NCBI RefSeq assembly: GCF_900187385.1
Contig: NZ_FYEY01000001.1
Location: 7,006,001-7,070,000 of the forward strand
Source of the DNA: Streptomyces sp. 2114.4
GTDB taxonomy: Bacteria; Actinomycetota; Actinomycetes; Streptomycetales; Streptomycetaceae
Length of the DNA stretch: 64,000 nucleotides
Reading direction: 5' to 3'
Part shown: positions 59,717 through 64,000 of the stretch, piece after piece
Numbering within the stretch: the first letter of the stretch is position 1
Layout of the letters: every line of letters begins with the position of its first letter
Made by a program: the position numbers and the translations under genes
Notes under the pieces: model-generated
Told to the model about the DNA's origin: nothing
Databases searched by the model: none
The model's input: the letters and a program-made list of their open reading frames with translations, nothing else

Positions 59717-61795
59717 ATGAGCCGCCGTTCCCATGGATTAATGGCCGTCTGGGCCGAGGCGCAGCGTCAGCAGCAGCGCCAGCAGGAAGCCCAGCGCCGC
59801 GCGCGAGCACAGCAGCAGCGCGACCAGGAACGGCAGGCACGGGACGCCGAACGCGCCATGGCGCGGATGCACCGTGAGCGGCAGGCGGCCTACCGGCAGC
59901 AACGCGAGGCCGACGCCCGCCGGCGGACCGAGGAACTTGACGCCCGCGTCACCGCCCTGACCGGCCTGCTCGCCGACGGCTGCCGCGCCCCCGCCTTCTC
60001 CGCCGCCGCGCTGCTGCGCCCCGAGCGGATCGAGGAGTTCGCGCCCGGCGCCCTCGCCACGCCGGTACCGATGCCCGACCCGGCCCGCTATCACGCGCCG
60101 ACGGGCGGCTGGCACCTCGGCGCCCGCCGGGACCGTGCCCAGGAGGAGGCCCGCGCCCGCTACGAGCAGGACTGGTACACGGCGCAGGCAGCGGAGAGCC
60201 GCCGGCAGGCCCAACTCGCCGCCTACCGGCAGCAGTACGACCAGTGGGCCGCGGGCGCCCTGGCTGAGATCCGGCAGCACAACTCCGGCATCGAGGAGTT
60301 GCTGTCGGGCCTGCGCGCCGGCGACGCGGACGCGGCCGTCGAGTACTTCTCCGCCGCGCTGTACTCCTCCACGGCCTGGCCGGAGGGCTTTCCCCGGCAG
60401 ATCGCGGCGGCCTACGACCCGACGGCCCGTCAGCTCGTCCTGGACTGGGAGCTCCCGGGCTACGACATCGTCCCGGAGACCAAGTCCGTCCGCTATATGC
60501 CCACCGCTGACCAGGAGAAGGAGACCGCCAGGCCGGCCACGCAGCGACGCGCGCTCTACCGCGAAGTGCTGGCCCAGAGCGTGCTGCTGGTGCTGCGCGA
60601 CCTCTTCGCCGCCGATGGTTACGGCACGCTGGACTCGGTGGCGCTGAACGGATTCGTGGACGATGTGGACCCGGTGACCGGCCGCCCGGCCCAGGTGTAT
60701 CTCGCGACCGTGATGGCTCCCCGCAGTTCCTTCGACACCTTCCGCCTTGAGCAGGTCAGCGCGGTGGAATGCCTGACCGACGGGCTGCGCGGGCAGCTCG
60801 CCGCCCGCCCCGACCAGCGGACCGCGGTCCGCCCGGTGCGCCTGCCGGCAGACGTGGGCGGCGGGGTCGTCTCGCACGGCGCGGAGGGCGAACCGGATCT
60901 CTACGAGATGGATCCGATCGCGTTCGAGAACCTGATCGCCGAGCTGTTCCGCGCCATGGGCATGCAGGCCGTGACCACCCAGCGTTCCGGCGACGGCGGG
61001 GTCGACGTGGATGCGCTGGACCCCGATCCGATCCGCGGCGGCAAGATCATCGTGCAGGTCAAGCGCTACCGCAACACCGTCCCGCCGACCGCCGTCCGCG
61101 ACCTGTACGGCACCGTCCAGTCCGAAGGCGCCAACAAGGGCGTGCTGGTGACCACCTCCCGGTTCGGTCCCGGCGCCCACACCTTCGCCAACGGCAAACC
61201 CCTCAGCCTCATCGCCGGCCCCGAACTCGTCGATCTGCTCGGCCGTTACGGGCTGCGCGGACGGCTCGGCGGGGACGCCCCGTCCGGCCCGTCCGCCACC
61301 GAGGAGGCGGCGGACCACAACATCCTCGGTATGAACTGGTCCGGGGAGGTCGCCCTCGATGTCTGTGCCCTGGTGTGCAAGGGCGCCGACGTGCTCAGCG
61401 ACGATCACTTCGTCTTCTACAACAACCCCCGCAGTCCCGACGGTTCGGTCCGGATGCTGCCCGGCTTCGCCCCCGACCGGGCCGCGATGCAGGTGCGGTT
61501 CGAGGCGCTCCCCCCGGCCGCCGACCGGCTGGTCCTGGTCGCGGCGATCGACCCCCAGGTCAACCCCGACGCCGATCTCTCCGGCTTCACCGACGCCCGG
61601 ATACGTCTGCTCGACGCCTCGGGGGAGGAGCTGGGCACCCTGGAGGTCTCGGACGGACGGCAGGGCGAGACCGCGCTGGTCCTCGGATCGTTCCGCCAAC
61701 GGGAGGGCGGCGACTGGGACTTCGTGATCGGCGGCAAGGGCTTTCCCGGCGGCCTGGAAGCGCTGGTGCAGGAGTACGGCATCGAGGTCGCCTGA
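59717..61795 (+). CDS. Coiled-coil / Mrr nuclease / TerD fusion protein
   Basis: A 692-residue three-part protein. Residues about 8-80 are a long charged coiled coil of Gln, Arg, Glu and Ala. A middle region (about 85-380) has no family I recognise. Residues about 395-520 are an Mrr-type restriction-endonuclease domain: FENLIAELFRAMGM, GVDVDA near 428 and IIVQVKRY with the QxK motif near 447, a PD-(D/E)xK variant. Residues about 530-690 are a TerD domain with LDVCALVCKGADVLSDDHFV, FYNNPRSPDGSVRML. TerD domains bind calcium and belong to tellurite and stress systems. The ATG at 59717 has GGAGG about 12 bases upstream, rather far. It probably recognises and cuts DNA, with the TerD part as a sensor or membrane anchor. 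Confidence 0.88.
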   Translation: MSRRSHGLMAVWAEAQRQQQRQQEAQRRARAQQQRDQERQARDAERAMARMHRERQAAYRQQREADARRRTEELDARVTALTGLLADGCRAPAFSAAALLRPERIEEFAPGALATPVPMPDPARYHAPTGGWHLGARRDRAQEEARARYEQDWYTAQAAESRRQAQLAAYRQQYDQWAAGALAEIRQHNSGIEELLSGLRAGDADAAVEYFSAALYSSTAWPEGFPRQIAAAYDPTARQLVLDWELPGYDIVPETKSVRYMPTADQEKETARPATQRRALYREVLAQSVLLVLRDLFAADGYGTLDSVALNGFVDDVDPVTGRPAQVYLATVMAPRSSFDTFRLEQVSAVECLTDGLRGQLAARPDQRTAVRPVRLPADVGGGVVSHGAEGEPDLYEMDPIAFENLIAELFRAMGMQAVTTQRSGDGGVDVDALDPDPIRGGKIIVQVKRYRNTVPPTAVRDLYGTVQSEGANKGVLVTTSRFGPGAHTFANGKPLSLIAGPELVDLLGRYGLRGRLGGDAPSGPSATEEAADHNILGMNWSGEVALDVCALVCKGADVLSDDHFVFYNNPRSPDGSVRMLPGFAPDRAAMQVRFEALPPAADRLVLVAAIDPQVNPDADLSGFTDARIRLLDASGEELGTLEVSDGRQGETALVLGSFRQREGGDWDFVIGGKGFPGGLEALVQEYGIEVA

Positions 61796-61933
61796 AGGCG
61801 GCTTTCCGGGCCGGGGCGTGGCCCTGGGCGGGTCGGCCGGCACCGATGGACGCCATGGAGACAGGGGAGGTCGTGGACGGATGGAGGCCATGAAAACGTG
61901 GTGGCCAGGGAGGGAGGGGTGAGGCTCCCCAAC

Positions 61934-62998
61934 ATGTCCCATGGCGCTCGTCTGACCGCCCACAGCGACGTTTCCACCTCCCTGGCCCTTGTGAGTGATC
62001 GCGGACTGCGCGAGCTCGTGGACGCGGCCGCGCCGCTCGGCTCCGGCATCGGTGGAAAATCGGCGCTGCTGGAGGTTTCCGGAACCCCGGTCTTCGTGAA
62101 GCAGGTGTCCCTGACCGATCGGGAGAGACAGCCGGAACACGTCCGGTCCACGGCAAACGTGTTCGGAGTGCCGCCCTTCCTCCAGTACGGCCTCGGCAGC
62201 CCGGGATTCGGGGCCTGGCGGGAACTGGCCGTGCACACCATGACGACGAACTGGGTACTGGCGGGGGAGTACGAGGGCTTCCCCCTGATGTATCACTGGC
62301 GGGTGCTGCCGGAGCCGGCGAGGCCGCTTCCCGGGGAACTGGCGGACGTGGAAAAGGCCGTCGCCTACTGGGGCGGCGGACCGGAGGTGCGCAGCCGTAT
62401 CGAAGGGCTCCAGGGGTCGTCGGCGACGGTCGCGCTGTTCCTGGAGTACATCCCGCAGAACCTGCACGACTGGATGGGCATGCAGTTCCAAGCCGGTGAC
62501 GAGGCGGCCGGCCGGGCATGCGCCATGGTCGAGAGGGAGCTGGAAGCCGGCACCTCGTTCATGAACGCACGCGGACTCCTGCACTTCGACGCACACTTCG
62601 AGAACATCCTGACCGACGGCCGGCGCCTCTTCTTCACGGACTACGGCCTCGCGGTCTCCTCCCGGTTCGAGCTGTCGCCGGACGAGGCCGGCTTCTTCGA
62701 ACGGCATCGGACCTATGACCGTTGCTACACCGTCACGTACCTGGTGCGCTGGCTGGTCACCGCTCTGTACGGGTACAGCAGGGACGAGCGCGACGCGTGG
62801 GTGCGCGTCTGCGCCGGCGGCGAGCCGCCCTCGGGAATCCCGGTCCCGGCCGCGGAGTTCATCGCCCGGCATGCGCCGCTCGCCGCGGTGATGGCGGAGT
62901 TCTTCCGCAAGGTGCACAAGGAGAGCAGACAGACCCCGTACCCGCTGGAGCAGATCCGCCGGGTGGCCGGCGGGAGGTACGGCGCGCCCCTCGGCTGA
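61934..62998 (+). CDS. Protein kinase-fold protein
   Basis: A 354-residue protein of the kinase fold. The ATP Lys is probably in TPVFVKQVSL near residue 53, the catalytic loop reads HFDAHFENILTD near 218, and the metal motif is DYG in FTDYGLAV. The glycine-rich loop is weak, as in aminoglycoside and choline kinase types. The start may be ATG 61934, or GTG 61919 or 61898; 61934 is my choice. It lies 138 bases after the Mrr-TerD gene on the same strand and may be transcribed with it. The substrate could be a protein or a small molecule. Confidence 0.78.
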   Translation: MSHGARLTAHSDVSTSLALVSDRGLRELVDAAAPLGSGIGGKSALLEVSGTPVFVKQVSLTDRERQPEHVRSTANVFGVPPFLQYGLGSPGFGAWRELAVHTMTTNWVLAGEYEGFPLMYHWRVLPEPARPLPGELADVEKAVAYWGGGPEVRSRIEGLQGSSATVALFLEYIPQNLHDWMGMQFQAGDEAAGRACAMVERELEAGTSFMNARGLLHFDAHFENILTDGRRLFFTDYGLAVSSRFELSPDEAGFFERHRTYDRCYTVTYLVRWLVTALYGYSRDERDAWVRVCAGGEPPSGIPVPAAEFIARHAPLAAVMAEFFRKVHKESRQTPYPLEQIRRVAGGRYGAPLG

Positions 62999-63130
62999 CG
63001 GCCGTTGTGGCTGATTCCGCGGAGGCCTCTCTCTGCCCGCTCCCTGCCGGAATGCGCCCGCCACCGGGCACTCCTGGGGTGTCCCGGTCGTTTGTTCCCA
63101 CGTCACCTCACAGCAATGGAGCCCACTGAC

Positions 63131-63325
63131 GTGAAGATCACCCTCGACGCCGACAAGTGCTGTGCCGCCGGCCAGTGCGTGCTGATCGCCCCCGAGGTCT
63201 TCGACCAGCGCGACGAGGACGGCGTGGTGGTGCTGCTCGACGCCGAACCGCCCGCCGGACAGCACGACGCGGTTCGCGAAGCGGCCGCCATCTGCCCGGC
63301 CGCCGTGATCGAGGTGGACGCGTGA
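63131..63325 (+). CDS. Ferredoxin, [3Fe-4S] type
   Basis: A 64-residue ferredoxin of the kind that feeds P450s: C-x5-C near the start (KCCAAGQCV) and a later CP in AAICPAAV. The pattern C-x5-C...CP matches [3Fe-4S] proteins. The GTG at 63131 follows GGAG and gives the usual start (KITLDADKC); an ATG at 63116 is also in frame. Its stop overlaps the reductase start (GTGA). It passes electrons from the reductase to an oxygenase. Confidence 0.9.
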   Translation: MKITLDADKCCAAGQCVLIAPEVFDQRDEDGVVVLLDAEPPAGQHDAVREAAAICPAAVIEVDA

Positions 63326-64000
63326 CCGGGCTGCCGATCGCCGTCGTCGGCGCCTCGGCGGCCGGCCTCGCCGCGGCCGAGGCGCTGCGCCGCTTCGGCT
63401 GGCGCGGCCCGCTCACCCTCATCGGTGACGAGCCCCATCTTCCTTACGACCGGCCACCGTTGTCCAAACAGCTGCTGCACGGCGCCTGGACGCCGGAGAA
63501 GCTGCTGCTGCGCACCGCGGACCAGCTGGCTCCGCTCGACCTCGACCTGCGACTCGGCACCCGCGCCACCGGGCTCGACGTGGCCGGCCGCACCCTCACG
63601 CTCGACGGTGGTGTGGGGGCTTCCCCGCTCGCGGAAGGCCGGGAGCGGGGGACGCTGCGCTGCGCCGGCGTGATCATTGCGACCGGTGTCGCGGCCCGTT
63701 CCCTGCCCGGCGCCGACCGCATCGCCGGAGTGCACACCCTGCGCACCCTCGACGACGCGCTGGCCCTGCGGGGCCGGCTGGCCCATGGGGGTCCCCCCGG
63801 CAGTGAGGGCGTAGCCGCCGGGGGAGGGGGAGGTGGCCGACGGGTGGTGATCGTCGGAAACGGTGTACTGGGCTGTGAAGCTGCCGCGGTGGCACGGGAG
63901 TTGGGCCACGAGGTCACCCTCGTCGGCATCGAGGCGACACCGATGGCCGCCGCCGTCGGCACCGAGGTCGGCGAACTGCTCGCCGAGGAGCACCGCGCCC
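63322..64000 (+). CDS. Ferredoxin reductase, FAD-dependent (3' end missing)
   Basis: The gene runs off the window; 226 codons are visible. The FAD motif AVVGASAAGLAAAEAL is near residue 7, YDRPPLSKQLL near 43 and the NAD motif VVIVGNGVLGCEAAAVA near 177. It matches the oxygenase-coupled NADH-dependent ferredoxin reductases. Two insertions of about 13 and 15 residues, GASPLAEGRERG near 100 and GPPGSEGVAAGGGG near 158, are made by palindromic DNA segments that family members lack. GTG at 63322 overlaps the ferredoxin stop. Confidence 0.9.
   Translation, partial: MTGLPIAVVGASAAGLAAAEALRRFGWRGPLTLIGDEPHLPYDRPPLSKQLLHGAWTPEKLLLRTADQLAPLDLDLRLGTRATGLDVAGRTLTLDGGVGASPLAEGRERGTLRCAGVIIATGVAARSLPGADRIAGVHTLRTLDDALALRGRLAHGGPPGSEGVAAGGGGGGRRVVIVGNGVLGCEAAAVARELGHEVTLVGIEATPMAAAVGTEVGELLAEEHRA
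63613..63652. repeat. Palindromic element inside the ferredoxin reductase gene, copy 1
   Basis: CCCCGCTC/GAGCGGGG arms (63623-63630, 63643-63650) in a GGGGGC...GCGGGGG frame. It adds about 13 in-frame codons. Confidence 0.65.
63786..63832. repeat. Palindromic element inside the ferredoxin reductase gene, copy 2
   Basis: CCCCCGGC/GCCGGGGG arms (63794-63801, 63817-63824) in the context GGGGGTCCCCCCGG...CCGGGGGAGG, a form I know as an interspersed repeat in Streptomyces. It adds about 15 in-frame codons. Confidence 0.7.

Noticed and set aside
59738-63265. A 1175-codon open frame on the minus strand opposite the Mrr-TerD and kinase genes.
   Set aside because: High GC at third positions makes long antisense frames common here. 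The plus-strand proteins have clear families; the antisense one is low-complexity with no motif.

Overview
The window is 64 kb of very GC-rich DNA. Nearly every reading frame has G or C at the third codon position, and starts are a mix of ATG, GTG and TTG behind GGAGG-type ribosome sites. A conservon (cvnA-D), two PAS-GAF-SpoIIE-HATPase regulators, a MmyB-type regulator, an XRE/ImmA-IrrE/MAB_1171c cluster, DUF742 and many Tat or Sec exported proteins together point to a Streptomyces chromosome or a very close relative. I see no transposase, integrase, CRISPR array or PKS/NRPS core.

Layout. 0-5 kb: the end of a metallo-beta-lactamase-fold hydrolase, then a conservon ending in a GAF protein. 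5-11.5 kb: an acyl-CoA dehydrogenase that lacks the usual catalytic Glu, a giant Tat-exported beta-propeller/amidohydrolase, an alpha/beta hydrolase and a YiaA/B membrane protein. 11.6 kb: tRNA-Pro(GGG). 11.9-16.3 kb: two divergent regulator/exporter pairs (MmyB/MFS and AraC/Fsr-like MFS). 16.4-20.3 kb: XRE regulator, HEXXH protease, seven-helix membrane protein and cytochrome P450. 20.5-22.9 kb: a D,D-carboxypeptidase, DUF309 and DUF427. 23-26.4 kb: a compact operon that reads as carnitine catabolism (BKACE, L-carnitine dehydrogenase, hotdog thioesterase) behind a regulator with two different DNA-binding domains. 26.6-31.3 kb: a SpoIIE phosphatase, then a glutamine synthetase-like enzyme overlapping a FluG-type amidohydrolase. 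31.4-38 kb: an MFS exporter, an SDR, a PadR-DUF1048-DUF1048 operon, an L,D-transpeptidase-like protein, a tiny proline-rich protein and succinate-semialdehyde dehydrogenase. 38.3-42.8 kb: a second SpoIIE phosphatase, a Tat-exported phosphoesterase and DUF1990. 43-46.4 kb: an enoyl-CoA hydratase and AidB-like dehydrogenase operon divergent from a PaaX regulator, with a clear operator between them. 46.7-54 kb: an orphan solute-binding lipoprotein, an amino-acid permease, a beta-propeller lactonase, a TPR protein overlapping tail-to-tail a lipase-maturation-factor protein, and an orphan 56-residue two-cysteine peptide. 54-59.4 kb: alpha-L-fucosidase, an acyl-CoA ligase, VOC, a small membrane protein and DUF1330. 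59.6-64 kb: a coiled-coil/Mrr-nuclease/TerD fusion protein with its own promoter and operator, a kinase-fold protein, and a ferredoxin with its reductase (cut by the window end).

The best candidates for undescribed biology are the Mrr-TerD fusion with its kinase-like neighbour, the XRE/IrrE/membrane protein/P450 cluster, the two-cysteine peptide behind an inverted repeat, the XRE-TetR double regulator over the carnitine operon, and the split FluG pair. Functions are assigned from recognised motifs and gene order only. No database search was run, so family names are more certain than substrates.
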